The notes under the pieces were generated by a model, which saw nothing but the letters and a program-made list of their open reading frames with translations, was not told the origin of the DNA and did no database searches. The position numbers and the translations under genes are program-made. Below are positions 36,401 through 45,524 of a stretch of 64,000 nt of DNA, in pieces. This DNA is from Gammaproteobacteria bacterium 50_400_T64. Its GTDB lineage: Bacteria; Pseudomonadota; Gammaproteobacteria; Pseudomonadales; Porticoccaceae. The stretch is from assembly GCA_002162755.1 (NCBI GenBank), contig MAAS01000005.1:95010-159009 (forward strand). The letters run 5' to 3'. Positions within the stretch are counted from its first letter, which is position 1. Each line of letters opens with the position of its first letter.

Positions 36401-39400
36401 ACGTCAGCACATCAGGATCACGCTCTTCACCCGCCATACGGCGGCCGAGCTCATCGCCATTCGTTGATAACGAAGATACTAACGCTTCATCAACCTGCTG
36501 TTGCGCTAACTCTATGAGCTGTACCAAAAGTGCTTCCGGCGCCGGGTCAACAACCTGGCCAATGGCAACAATATCCATCATATTCAGGATTTGCTCATGG
36601 GCAGATTTGAAGATGCTCTTAACATCATCGCTGAAGCCTTGACTGGAAGCTGCAAGGTTGTCCAGTGCTCGTGCAAACTCAGCACACAGAGTCGATAGCG
36701 AAGAAACGCCCGAGTCCTCTGCAGCTGCGCCCAGCTCTGCTAGCTCTTCTAGCAACGCATCAATATCTTGCCGACTCAACCCCGCCTGATCACCCCATTG
36801 CTCAAGTAAAGTATCCGCAACCAGTACGTGCTCCAGGCCGGCGACCATTAGTTGCTTCACCCGGGCAAGCCCCTTGGGCTCCGCACTCGCGACTCTCTGC
36901 TCGTGCCAATTTGCCCGGACCTGGTCAACTCGAGAACGATACTCATTCAAGGTGGCGCTATCTTCATCTTCGCCAGCTTCGAGCCGCACTAATGTTTCGT
37001 AAAAGCGCTCCACGCCATTCATTAACAGGGCAATAATACTGCTACTTATATTCTGGCCTCGCGCAAATAATACGATGAGGAAATCTTCAAGGGTGCCGGC
37101 AAGCTCAGAAACAGCTGTAAAACCCGCCATGCCCGCACTCGCTTGCAAGGTGTGCAACGCACGCTGTACATCGGTAGGTGCCAAGCGCAAATCCTCGCTT
37201 GGCTGCTGGAAGTTATCGAGAAAATTGGCCAACGTATCAATATAATCACCCGCCTCACCAACAAAGATATGTACAACGGGCTGGATCTCAACTCTTTCTT
37301 CAGGCTCTGCCTGCACCACACTGTCGCATTCTTCTGCCGTAAGACCTGACAAATCAACCGCGAGCTGCTCTTCCACATCCAGATCAGGGCTATGACCTTC
37401 GGCTTGGGGCAAATTCACCGGCTCACCCTTTGTCAACGCTTCTGCTGCAGCAATAAGACCGGAGCAATAGGGTGATAGTTGTTGTTTGTCACCGTCAAAG
37501 TCATCAACCAGAGAAGGCATTAAAGCCAATGTCAGGTCAAGTAGCTCTCCAGTTTCAGGGGCAACAAGCCCGGAAGTATCGAGAACCTTGTTAAGCATTT
37601 TCTCAATGGCCCAGGCCAGATCACCAATCACATCGGCCTTCACCATTCGACCGCTGCCCTTGAGAGTATGAAAGCCTCTGCGCAGGTCATTTAGAGTATT
37701 GTGATCAGACTGATCGTGTAGCCAGGTCGGGTAGTGTGTTTCAAGCTCAGCTAGCACCTCCTGTGCTTCTTCAATAAAGATTTCTTTGATCTCGGGATCA
37801 ATTTCATCTTCTTCGCTATCAAGCACCATCGCATCAGGAAGTAGTTCTACTTCATCCATCAGCTCATCAACAACCGGCGGCTCTGCGTCTTGTTCCGCAT
37901 CAAGCTCGACAGCAAAACCCAGCTTTTCCATCGCTTGCGCGGTGAGTCGCAGCATGTCGCGCTGCTCGCCTTCACGGCCTTTATCAATAGCCTCAAGGTA
38001 ATATTCAAACCCGGTTATTGCATCAGCAAGCGCATCTAAGGCTGACCACTCGGGAGCCTCTTCTCTCTGTAACAACTCGCGAGTAATGTAATTACCGAGC
38101 TGCTCAACAATAACGGCCACTCGTTTTAAGCCGATGACTTCAACAGCACCAAAAATATGCTCAAACTGTCCGGGTATTTCTAAAAGAAATTTGCCATCCC
38201 ACTGGGAGGCAATGTAGCCAACAATGGCGTCTTTAATACTTTCAAAGTTATTGCGCACTTCGCGAATCAAAGAGCGCTGGGCATCGTCCACAACATAAGC
38301 TGTTTCAGCAAGTAGATCACTGGCCAGCGGCGCTTCAGCGTAATTCAGGGCCCAGTCCTGCAAGCTTTTCTGAATGCTCTGCAAGCGAGTCATTGCCATT
38401 GCTAGATCAGGAGAAATATCTGCACCTGACGACATAGCCTGATCAGCCATTCCCGCGACTTCTAATAAACTTTGCGAAAGTTTAATTTGGCCAACCATCA
38501 TTAAGGTCGCTGCCAATCTCTGCGTTGTGATTTTTATTGCTTCGAGCTTACTGCGATCGCTGGGTTCACCTTCCAGAGAAGAACCACTGCCACTACGTAA
38601 TAAAGTAATTTCTGCCGATAAGGCCTCACTAAGAGCCGCAACAACCACGCCATCTAGCCGTGTTTGCAAAGTACCGTCACGTTCACTCAGCACCAAAGAA
38701 GGAAAGGCCTGATCCAGAGTAAACTCTTCTTTTATTGCATTCAGAGCAACACTGTCATTTGGCACCAGCGCTATGTAAAAGAGGAGATTACGTAATAGTT
38801 CTTTGGCTTGTATATCCGCTACGCTAGGCTCATCGGTATTGACCAAAGAACGCAGGGTTTTATCTAACTCCCAAAGCAAATGCCGGGTCGCACTACTTTG
38901 GCTAATATTATTAGCAACCAACCCTGCAAAAAATGCGCTGGCAACACGCCAAAGGGCTTCGAGCGAATCGCCTTTATATGTGCTCTGTAGTCGTTTTAAT
39001 ACCGCCGTTATTTTTTGTTGGTTATTGTCGACTTCCCGCTGCTTTAAATAACCCAACAAAGCATATTGATACACCTTTTGTAGCTTTTCGAGCAATGCCT
39101 TATCGACTGCCGCCGCACTATTGTGCTGCTCTCCCTGGCTCGATACTTGCTGGTCGAACATCGCCATGTTCGGCATAAATAAGGCCGTCGACGAAATCAA
39201 TGGCTCAGCTCTGACGGTTCGTAATTCGTTAACCTGCTCCATCAGTTGGGCAAGCGTATCGTCACAACCATCAAGTAGATCACGGACATAATTGGGCAAC
39301 GCGAGCATGGTCAACTCAAGCGCTTCACAGGTATCTGCGACATTGCGGGAAGATCCATCCAACAACAGCTTTAGCGAGGCTTCCATCTCGTTAGCAAGCA

Positions 39401-39599
39401 ATACCGCACCATAGCATTGGGCCATCGTCAGTGAACCGCTAACCTGATGCAGATAACCAAGAGCAAAGCTCAGCTGCGACGAATCTTCTGGATCCGACCG
39501 ATAGGCAAGCAACGCTTCCCTGGCAAGACCAAGACTGGTATCGAGTTCATCGACCAGCCACTCAAGGCCTCTCAGGCTATATATCATTTTAGTGGTCAT
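33492..39599 (-). CDS. chpA: CheA-type hybrid kinase ChpA with multiple HPT domains
   Basis: This 2035-residue kinase is the hub of the pilus chemosensory system. The N-terminal 1300 residues hold a string of phosphotransfer-like domains. Clear histidines are H51 (GYLHQVSG), H644 (FHTLKGSG), H816 (LHTLQASA), H1104 and H1269 (both LHTLKGGARLAG), with further degenerate copies between. The C-terminal part has a CheA dimerisation region, HATPase (IEHMLRNAMDHGIENAEQ), CheW-like domain and a receiver with acceptor D1963. P. aeruginosa ChpA has 2472 residues and eight such domains. H1104 and H1269 belong to an in-frame DNA duplication 495 bp apart. The chain output goes to PilG and PilH. Confidence 0.95.
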   Translation of the reverse strand: MTTKMIYSLRGLEWLVDELDTSLGLAREALLAYRSDPEDSSQLSFALGYLHQVSGSLTMAQCYGAVLLANEMEASLKLLLDGSSRNVADTCEALELTMLALPNYVRDLLDGCDDTLAQLMEQVNELRTVRAEPLISSTALFMPNMAMFDQQVSSQGEQHNSAAAVDKALLEKLQKVYQYALLGYLKQREVDNNQQKITAVLKRLQSTYKGDSLEALWRVASAFFAGLVANNISQSSATRHLLWELDKTLRSLVNTDEPSVADIQAKELLRNLLFYIALVPNDSVALNAIKEEFTLDQAFPSLVLSERDGTLQTRLDGVVVAALSEALSAEITLLRSGSGSSLEGEPSDRSKLEAIKITTQRLAATLMMVGQIKLSQSLLEVAGMADQAMSSGADISPDLAMAMTRLQSIQKSLQDWALNYAEAPLASDLLAETAYVVDDAQRSLIREVRNNFESIKDAIVGYIASQWDGKFLLEIPGQFEHIFGAVEVIGLKRVAVIVEQLGNYITRELLQREEAPEWSALDALADAITGFEYYLEAIDKGREGEQRDMLRLTAQAMEKLGFAVELDAEQDAEPPVVDELMDEVELLPDAMVLDSEEDEIDPEIKEIFIEEAQEVLAELETHYPTWLHDQSDHNTLNDLRRGFHTLKGSGRMVKADVIGDLAWAIEKMLNKVLDTSGLVAPETGELLDLTLALMPSLVDDFDGDKQQLSPYCSGLIAAAEALTKGEPVNLPQAEGHSPDLDVEEQLAVDLSGLTAEECDSVVQAEPEERVEIQPVVHIFVGEAGDYIDTLANFLDNFQQPSEDLRLAPTDVQRALHTLQASAGMAGFTAVSELAGTLEDFLIVLFARGQNISSSIIALLMNGVERFYETLVRLEAGEDEDSATLNEYRSRVDQVRANWHEQRVASAEPKGLARVKQLMVAGLEHVLVADTLLEQWGDQAGLSRQDIDALLEELAELGAAAEDSGVSSLSTLCAEFARALDNLAASSQGFSDDVKSIFKSAHEQILNMMDIVAIGQVVDPAPEALLVQLIELAQQQVDEALVSSLSTNGDELGRRMAGEERDPDVLTFFLEEADDLLEDIDNAIQAWRDEPSDTSQGAVLNRVLHTLKGGARLAGLSLLGDLSHDLEALIIEQEGQLAKGDMAVFDLLYTRYDELVSVLDRVKLGDEELPAEELTAPIPEVAPELELTGLSLSEPEVAVTIEASEPVVQAPEGGDDLASRMAGEEHDPDVLPFFLEEADDLLEDIDNAIQAWRDEPSDTSQGAVLNRVLHTLKGGARLAGLSLLGDLSHDLEALIIEQEGQLANGDMAVFDLLYTRYDELVSVLDRVKPGGDAPSAEELLESEEETETEIVLEPVAAPELPVTLEVVEDKPAEASVPDMASLDVKAPVDEPQVAVDLSLAAMPAPELPAKAQVRPKPATAVQESVKIPAQVLDNLVNLAGEASIARGRVEQGVGESASALDEMEETIARLRNQVRQLGRQTEAQIQFRREQIESSESADFDPLELDRYSQLQELSRGLEESGSDLQDLKDTLLEKSQAVEGLLLMQSRITQDLQENLMKTRLVPFSRLVPRLRRIVRQVGQELGKQVNLGLNNIEGEMDRSVLEKIITPIEHMLRNAMDHGIENAEQRLAAGKPEEGNISLSFQREGGEVVITVADDGKGLDVAAIREKAVSKKIIAADTQATDSELLRLIFQPGFSTATTVSQVSGRGVGMDVVKTEVHQLGGSISIESVLGLGVEFTIRLPFTVSVNKALLVKDGESVYALPLNSIVGVTQLGEGEIDTYYKQPDRRLEYAGLDYEVCPLGSLLHGGQEVLEAGFGKAVLVLIEADNYRYAVHVEAIEGHQEIIIKGLGAQFNNVPGVAGATILANGDVVIILDLPSLLRTVGERSILEGPALALGEEGSPDKALSMDAGVKTIMVVDDSVTVRKVTSRVLEREGFLVVTAKDGVEATEMLDQAKPDLMLLDIEMPRMDGFEVARVVRSSKDFSRLPIIMISSRTGEKHQQRARDLGVNEFLGKPYQEDRLLDLLDELLNFGFA
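35643..36458 (-). repeat. Tandem in-frame duplication of an HPT domain within chpA
   Basis: The segment 35643-35963 recurs at 36138-36458, exactly 495 bp (165 codons) apart with no gap. Perfect identity holds over 35692-35788 and 35790-35881 versus the copy 495 bp higher, with about a dozen scattered changes elsewhere. Each copy encodes one HPT domain with its own LHTLKGG histidine. The flanking proline- and glutamate-rich linkers differ. Confidence 0.9.
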
Positions 39600-39622
39600 T
39601 GTTTTACAGCTAGCATCCCTTT

Positions 39623-40519
39623 CTACAGCGGCTTTTCAAACGCGTGAATACCCGAATAAGCCACCCGACTTAAGCCCTCTGGCTGCCAGTCATTAAGCTC
39701 TCCTGGCCCGACGATCAGGTAGCCGCCCGGCTTGAGTTTTGCGACGAAACTATTTAACAAGTCTCTGCGCCGCCAATTTTTTAAATAGATCAACACGTTC
39801 TGACAGAAGATGACATCCAAAGGGCTGGCAAAACCCGGGCAGTTTTCATCAAACATATTGCTCACGAAAAAGCCGACTCTCTTTTTAAGCACCGCATTCA
39901 CTTCCATTGACCCGCTACTCGCCTCACTAAAGTACCGATCAAGTCGTTCACGGGGCACACTATCAAGGTGGCGGTTCGGGTAAACACCGCGACGTGCCGA
40001 TTCAATAGCCTCGCTACTCACATCAATGCCAACGATGCTAAAACCCGGTGCTTGACCAACACTCACGTAATTATCAAATGCATTCATTGCCAATGAATAC
40101 ACCTCTTCCCCAGTTGAACAACCCACACTGCAGACACTGTAACGCTGCTCCTGCTGCGGTGATTGTAGGTGTGCCATCAAGCGGGTTTTAAAAAAATTAT
40201 GGGAAGCCTGATGGCGGAAAAACTGGCTTTCTTTAACCAATAAACGGTCGAGTAAAACACCCCACTCTCGAGAACCAGCACCGGACTGCGAGACTTCCCG
40301 AAAGTAGTCATCGACATCATCAAAGCCCAGCTCACCAACCCTGCGAACAATTTGTCGTCTAACAAAATCATCTCGGTGGGTTGCAATACGCACCCCCGTC
40401 TTGTTTTCGAGCATCTCCGCCCACAGACGATACTGCCTGTCACTCAATAATAATTCATCGGGCTGGCCAGGCCCGGCACCAACATCGCGAGAAGAAAGAT
40501 CCTTGGGCGTTTTTAACAT
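39623..40519 (-). CDS. pilK: CheR-like receptor methyltransferase PilK
   Basis: This 298-residue SAM-dependent methyltransferase modifies glutamates of PilJ. It has the CheR helical N-domain (VRRQIVRRVGELGFDDVDDYF), the KESQFFRH segment, the SAM motif VGCSTGEEVYSLAM and NVLIYLKNWRRRDLL. It lies between pilJ and chpA as in P. aeruginosa. The conserved gene order supports the symbol. It starts 15 nt after the pilJ stop. Confidence 0.93.
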   Translation of the reverse strand: MLKTPKDLSSRDVGAGPGQPDELLLSDRQYRLWAEMLENKTGVRIATHRDDFVRRQIVRRVGELGFDDVDDYFREVSQSGAGSREWGVLLDRLLVKESQFFRHQASHNFFKTRLMAHLQSPQQEQRYSVCSVGCSTGEEVYSLAMNAFDNYVSVGQAPGFSIVGIDVSSEAIESARRGVYPNRHLDSVPRERLDRYFSEASSGSMEVNAVLKKRVGFFVSNMFDENCPGFASPLDVIFCQNVLIYLKNWRRRDLLNSFVAKLKPGGYLIVGPGELNDWQPEGLSRVAYSGIHAFEKPL

Positions 40520-40534
40520 GATCCTTACTCAGTT

Positions 40535-42946
40535 TCAGATTCGGCCATCATCCTCAAAGTCAATGTCGAACTCGCCCAGATCAATCCCCGCCAGCTCTGC
40601 CTCCAAATCGGAAACAGTGGTCTTTTTCAAGACATCAGACTCACCTTCAAGCTCGGCAAAATCATCGGTGGCAGAGAAGTCAGTAATATCGTCGATGGCA
40701 CTTTCTGAAAAAGCATCTATTTCATCCATCGCCGCACTACTACTGGCAAGCACATCTTCAACATGGGCCGGGGCTTTATGCTGTACCGGTTTTGGATCAG
40801 AGTGGGCCGCTACCGATACCTGCGCAACACTACTAGCAGGGACAACGACGGAGGCCTTGCTCGGCAGAGATTGTACCGAGCTCCCACCCTCATAGCTTTG
40901 GGCCTCACCCTGAACATCCAGTGGAGCCGCTTTAACACTACTATCCAAATAATTGGCAGGTAACTTAAAGCCGGAGACAGACTCTCTGAGCTCAACGGCC
41001 ATATCAGTCAAGTTACCAACTGACGACGCTGTACGGCTGGTACCACTCAGCGTTTGCGTCGTAATATCCTGAATCACGTTCATGGTTTTGGAGACATGAC
41101 CCGCCGTGGTTGACTGGTGACGTGCCGCTGTTGAAATATCTTGAATCAGCTCTGCAAGGCTGCTTGACACCGTCTCAATCTCATTCAATGCCACCCCCGC
41201 ATTTTGGGTCAAAGCAGCACCAGAAACAACTTCAGCAGTGGTTTGCTCCATCGAGGAAACTGCTTCGTTAGTATCCGTTTGAATGGTCTTCACCAACGCC
41301 GCAATTTGCTTACTGGCACCGGCAGAGCGTTCGGCAAGGCGTTGGACTTCGTCGGCAACCACCGCGAAACCGCGCCCCGCATCACCCGCCATTGACGCCT
41401 GAATAGCGGCGTTTAGAGAAAGAATATTGGTCTGATCCGCAATATCGTTAATCAGTGAAACGATATCGCCAATTTCCTGTGAGCTTTCACCCAGGCGTTT
41501 AATTCTTTTCGCTGTATCCTGAATTTGCTCACGAATACGATCCATACCGCTAATCGTGCTACGAACTACCTTAGCGCCGTTGCTCGCGATTGATACAGAC
41601 CGGTCCGCAACACCCGCTGACTCAATGGCATTGGCTGAGACTTGGTCAATAGTAATCGCCATTTCATTAATAGCTGCCGATGCCGCTGCAATCTCCTGCG
41701 CCTGATGTTCAGAAAGCTCTGTTAATTGCACAACGGTCGTACGTGAATCGTTGGCTGAAGAAGAAACGTTTTCCGCTGTATCAACAATACGTGCGACGAG
41801 CTCTCGGAGCTGGATAATGGCGAAGTTAATGGCATCAGCGATGGCACCTGTAAAATCTTCCGTGACGGTCACCTCTGCACGAAGATCACCTTCACCCAAA
41901 CCCTCCAGTTCATTTAAGAGACGTAAAATGGCCTCCTGATTGTCCTGGTTATCACCTGCTGTTACTTTGAGCTGGCTCTTCGTACTAAGGAAGGCCATCA
42001 GGCCCAAAAGGGCGAGACAAAGCATCAGCAGTATTCCCGCGACGGCAGCCACTTTGTTATTCGCATAAGGGCTGTCACCGGCTTCGGCACCGCCAAGCCC
42101 TTCAGCCAATAGAGCACTTTGCTCAACTAACAATGGCGTTTTTTCTCGAATAGCAATCAGCGCCTGGCGCGCCTCGGCAAGGGCCGGGGCTGCCGCATAA
42201 ATACCTTCAATGGAGTTGCTGACAAAGCCAAATCGCTGAACCGCCGCCGCAACGATAGGCACAGCACGCACAGTGGTTATTTCACTAACACCAATACGAC
42301 CATCACCCTTTTTCATCCCAGTGAGGACAGCACCAAGAGTTCTGGCATCAGCATTAAATTGATCCGCAGCAGCGGCCACCTCTTTGGCGTCGCCAGCACG
42401 CATTTTGTCGATATTTCGGGCGATCCGCTCGACTCGCCATTTCTGCGCCTGGGCAACGGCAACCTGATCAGCAGGCGCCTCTTCCCTCAGTAAAATATCA
42501 ACTATTTTGGTCAAATCATCCTGTAATTTGGGTAGATTATCATCCAGGGCTGCGGCAACCTCATTCAGGTAAAGACTTCTTTCCTGACGCTGCAGTACCA
42601 CATTTGCACTACTTTCAATCGTCGCCCAAACATCATTGAAACTGCTGACACCCGCATTATTGCTGCTCTCACCAAGATTGAGCGATGTTCGTAAACCAAT
42701 CACACTATCAATTGCAGCCCGCAACTGGGTATAGGCCGCGGCATCACCACCGGCTGCTGCACCCGACAAGTCAGCGATGTGATAGGCTAGAACCCTAACC
42801 TCGGAAGCCGCCTGTAAACTGGAGCGTTCTTTTTCAACGCGGGAGGCCAAGTTGACAGCAAAGAAGCCCAAATAGGCGACAAGTACTATCATAACGACAA
42901 TAAGCCCAACAACTGATAGGCTAGCTTTTGTCTTTCCTTGAATCAT
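40535..42946 (-). CDS. pilJ: Pilus chemoreceptor PilJ with extended C-terminal tail
   Basis: This 803-residue membrane MCP has TM1 at about 11-36, a periplasmic PilJ-type sensor region with two four-helix modules (about 40-290), TM2 near 297-320, HAMP and a signalling hairpin with tip IADQTNILSLNAAIQ, followed by AGRGFAVVADEVQRLAE. In P. aeruginosa PilJ (682 residues) senses pilus contact or retraction. The extra length is a roughly 120-residue C-terminal tail rich in Ala and Ser that ends strongly acidic (LGEFDIDFEDDGRI). I know of no matching domain for that tail. Confidence 0.94.
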   Translation of the reverse strand: MIQGKTKASLSVVGLIVVMIVLVAYLGFFAVNLASRVEKERSSLQAASEVRVLAYHIADLSGAAAGGDAAAYTQLRAAIDSVIGLRTSLNLGESSNNAGVSSFNDVWATIESSANVVLQRQERSLYLNEVAAALDDNLPKLQDDLTKIVDILLREEAPADQVAVAQAQKWRVERIARNIDKMRAGDAKEVAAAADQFNADARTLGAVLTGMKKGDGRIGVSEITTVRAVPIVAAAVQRFGFVSNSIEGIYAAAPALAEARQALIAIREKTPLLVEQSALLAEGLGGAEAGDSPYANNKVAAVAGILLMLCLALLGLMAFLSTKSQLKVTAGDNQDNQEAILRLLNELEGLGEGDLRAEVTVTEDFTGAIADAINFAIIQLRELVARIVDTAENVSSSANDSRTTVVQLTELSEHQAQEIAAASAAINEMAITIDQVSANAIESAGVADRSVSIASNGAKVVRSTISGMDRIREQIQDTAKRIKRLGESSQEIGDIVSLINDIADQTNILSLNAAIQASMAGDAGRGFAVVADEVQRLAERSAGASKQIAALVKTIQTDTNEAVSSMEQTTAEVVSGAALTQNAGVALNEIETVSSSLAELIQDISTAARHQSTTAGHVSKTMNVIQDITTQTLSGTSRTASSVGNLTDMAVELRESVSGFKLPANYLDSSVKAAPLDVQGEAQSYEGGSSVQSLPSKASVVVPASSVAQVSVAAHSDPKPVQHKAPAHVEDVLASSSAAMDEIDAFSESAIDDITDFSATDDFAELEGESDVLKKTTVSDLEAELAGIDLGEFDIDFEDDGRI

Positions 42947-42996
42947 TTTCTAACTCCTGGATATCTTTAGTTATTGGCAATTAATCAACAGCTCAT

Positions 42997-43539
42997 TTAC
43001 GTGAGTGCAACATCCTGAAACAATTGATTTTCAACAAGGGCATCTGGGCTGAATAGCAGCGTGCGCACATTTTCATCCCGGTAATAAAAACCCGGTACAA
43101 ACGGCTTTAACGCTTCGTCGAAATCCCGGTTATCAGCCTCGTAAGCATCACTGCTAAAATGCCGCATCCCTTTAATTTCATCGACCACCAGGCCCACGAA
43201 AACATCCTGTCTATCCAGAACCACTATACGTCGCATTCGACCCACAGCCGACAATTGACCACCCAGAAACTGTGCAAAATCAATAACGGGTAACAATTTT
43301 CCCCTGAGGTTCGATACACCGATAACCCAGGGCTTAACCCCAGGTAATGGCGTGCAATCCTGAATTTCAATCAGCTCTGCCACTTCGTCCAAGGGTGCGG
43401 CCCAATCATGGCCGAGTACAGTAAAGCTGATAACAGGTATAAGCGGCACATAATCCACTTGAGCGGGTAGCGACCGCGCACCAGCACCAAAGCGCTGGTT
43501 CAGATTATTCATGACCTGTAAAACATTCTCGATTGACAT
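42997..43539 (-). CDS. pilI: CheW-like adaptor PilI
   Basis: This 180-residue single CheW-domain adaptor links PilJ to ChpA. Typical motifs are VISFTVLGHDWAAPLDEVAE, GVSNLRGKLLPVIDF and VGLVVDEIKGMRHF. I use the ATG at 43539, 13 nt after the pilH stop, which gives the usual family length (178 in P. aeruginosa). The earlier ATG lies inside pilH. Confidence 0.93.
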   Translation of the reverse strand: MSIENVLQVMNNLNQRFGAGARSLPAQVDYVPLIPVISFTVLGHDWAAPLDEVAELIEIQDCTPLPGVKPWVIGVSNLRGKLLPVIDFAQFLGGQLSAVGRMRRIVVLDRQDVFVGLVVDEIKGMRHFSSDAYEADNRDFDEALKPFVPGFYYRDENVRTLLFSPDALVENQLFQDVALT

Positions 43540-43552
43540 CAGTAGATCCGGT

Positions 43553-43918
43553 TCAGCAGGGAACAAATTCTGCTATCGCATTAACGAGGTCTTTTTCCAC
43601 CACAGGCTTGGTAAGGTAGGCCCGAGCCCCCTGGCGGGAGCCCCAGACTCTGTCAGTTTCCTGGTTTTTCATGGTGACCATAATCACCGGAATATGCGCA
43701 GTAACACTGGCCTTGGTCAGCTGCCGTGTTGCCTGAAAACCGTTCAAGCCCGGCATAACAATGTCCATTAAAACAACGTCAGGCTGCTCATCTGTCGCCA
43801 CCTTTACGCCGTCCTCACCCGATTCAGCAGTCAGTACGGAGTGTCCGTTTTTTTCAAGCATTTCTTTGAGCTTAAAGATCTCAGTCTGCGAATCGTCTAC
43901 TACTAGCACTCTGGCCAT
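43553..43918 (-). CDS. pilH: CheY-like response regulator PilH
   Basis: This 121-residue stand-alone receiver starts MARVLVVDDSQTE with acceptor Asp in VVLMDIVMPGLNG and the conserved Lys in YLTKPV. In P. aeruginosa PilH opposes PilG and favours pilus retraction by PilT. The length equals the P. aeruginosa protein. It lies 19 nt after pilG. Confidence 0.95.
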   Translation of the reverse strand: MARVLVVDDSQTEIFKLKEMLEKNGHSVLTAESGEDGVKVATDEQPDVVLMDIVMPGLNGFQATRQLTKASVTAHIPVIMVTMKNQETDRVWGSRQGARAYLTKPVVEKDLVNAIAEFVPC

Positions 43919-43937
43919 AATTATTTTCCACCATCCC

Positions 43938-44345
43938 CTAAGCGGGAGCATCTTCCGTTGCTTTAGTTGTAACAATTCTTTCCAGCACTTCGAAGAGTTC
44001 ATTTTTACTGAAAGGCTTTGTCAGGTATTCATCGGCGCCGACAATCCGGCCCTTGGCTTTATCAAATAATCCGTCTTTACTCGATAGCATAATGACGGGG
44101 GTCTGCTTAAATTCATCATTGTTTTTTATCAAGGCACAGGTCTGATAACCATCCAAACGCGGCATCATAATATCGACGAAAATAACATCCGGAACCACAT
44201 CAACAATTTTAGCCAGTGAGTCAAAGCCATCAATGGCCGTAACCACGTCACAACCTGCCTTAGATAATATCGTCTCTGCCGTGCGTCTTATCGTGTTGCT
44301 GTCGTCGACTATCATTACTTTTAAGGCTTCAAAATTGACAGTCAT
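43938..44345 (-). CDS. pilG: CheY-like response regulator PilG
   Basis: This 135-residue stand-alone receiver has VMIVDDSNTIRRTAE, the acceptor Asp in FVDIMMPRLDGYQTC, and LTKPFSKNEL. It promotes pilus extension and cAMP synthesis in the P. aeruginosa pathway. GGAGG lies five bases before the ATG. It is the first gene of the operon; the 219-nt gap to divergent gshB must hold the promoter, which I could not define. Confidence 0.95.
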   Translation of the reverse strand: MTVNFEALKVMIVDDSNTIRRTAETILSKAGCDVVTAIDGFDSLAKIVDVVPDVIFVDIMMPRLDGYQTCALIKNNDEFKQTPVIMLSSKDGLFDKAKGRIVGADEYLTKPFSKNELFEVLERIVTTKATEDAPA

Positions 44346-44564
44346 GCACCCTCCTTAATCCCGTTCTTAATCCTGCTGTATAGCAGCATATTTTTGCAGG
44401 TAAATTTAAGCCGAATTTTTAACACAATAAAACGCCATTAGCCATCAACGACTCAGGGCTAAATCTATTTGCTAGACAGGCTTCGCAAATAAAAGGACTT
44501 GTCATCACCATCGGGCATCCTTTATAAGCTATGCCTCCTACACAGTAAATCAACAGTGAGCCCT

Positions 44565-45515
44565 ATGAATAACTCTCTTGGCGTGGTCATGGACCCCATT
44601 GACGGCATTAATGTCAAAAAGGACACCACCCTGGCATTATTACTAGCCGCCCAGGCGCAAGGCTGGTCACTTTTTTATATGGAAATGAATGACCTTGCCC
44701 TCATCAATGGCAGAGCCATTGCCAGACAACGCCCTCTCAAGGTTTACGACAATGCCGAGCACTGGTTCGAACTTGGCGAGCCCATCGACCGGCCCATGGC
44801 TGAGCTCGACTGTATTTTGATGCGTAAAGACCCCCCCTTCGACAGTGAGTTTATTTACGCCACCTATATTCTCGAAGCGGCGGAGCGCGAGGGTACTCTC
44901 GTCGTCAACAAACCCCAAAGCCTACGCGACTGTAACGAGAAGATATTTGCCACTCAGTTCCCCGACTGCACGCCCCCCCTACTGGTCAGTCGCGATCCCG
45001 CCCGATTGCGAGCTTTCCATCGCGAACATGGCGATGTGATTTACAAACCCCTCGACGGCATGGGCGGCACTGGCATTTTTCGCGCGCGGCAAGACGACCC
45101 CAATGTCAGCGTCATTATCGAAACCCTCAGCGAATTGGGTAGTAGAACAATTATGGTGCAACGCTATATTCCGCAAATCACCGAGGGCGATAAACGCATA
45201 CTGGTGATTGATGGTGAACCCGTGCCCTTCTGTTTGGCACGCGTACCCGCAAAAGGTGAAACACGTGGCAATCTTGCCGCTGGTGGTCGTGGTATTGTTC
45301 AGCCTTTAAGCGAGCGTGATTTGGAGATCGTTGCCCAGGTTGCTCCCGCCTTGCGCGAGAAGGGCTTTTTGTTTGCTGGTCTCGACGTAATTGGCAATTA
45401 TCTAACCGAAATCAATGTCACCAGCCCCACATGTGCCCGTGAGATTGACCGTGAACAGAACACACAAATAGGCGCCCGACTGATGGCCGCTATTAGCCAA
45501 CGGATCAAGCAATAG
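44565..45515 (+). CDS. gshB: Glutathione synthetase
   Basis: This 316-residue ATP-grasp enzyme adds glycine to gamma-glutamylcysteine. Motifs are LGVVMDPIDGIN at the N-terminus, LMRKDPPFDSEFIYATYILE, VYKPLDGMGG-type loop (VIYKPLDGMGGTGIF) and EINVTSPTCAREID. The length is identical to E. coli GshB. The ATG at 44565 is the family start. Divergent from pilG and followed by tonB, it keeps the Pseudomonas arrangement. Confidence 0.96.
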   Translation: MNNSLGVVMDPIDGINVKKDTTLALLLAAQAQGWSLFYMEMNDLALINGRAIARQRPLKVYDNAEHWFELGEPIDRPMAELDCILMRKDPPFDSEFIYATYILEAAEREGTLVVNKPQSLRDCNEKIFATQFPDCTPPLLVSRDPARLRAFHREHGDVIYKPLDGMGGTGIFRARQDDPNVSVIIETLSELGSRTIMVQRYIPQITEGDKRILVIDGEPVPFCLARVPAKGETRGNLAAGGRGIVQPLSERDLEIVAQVAPALREKGFLFAGLDVIGNYLTEINVTSPTCAREIDREQNTQIGARLMAAISQRIKQ

Positions 45516-45524
45516 GAAGTCGTA

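Noticed and set aside
33492..39599. ChpA read as two fused genes or an assembly artefact because of the repeat
   Set aside because: The frame is continuous, gene order is conserved and multi-HPT ChpA is normal; only the internal duplication needs checking.
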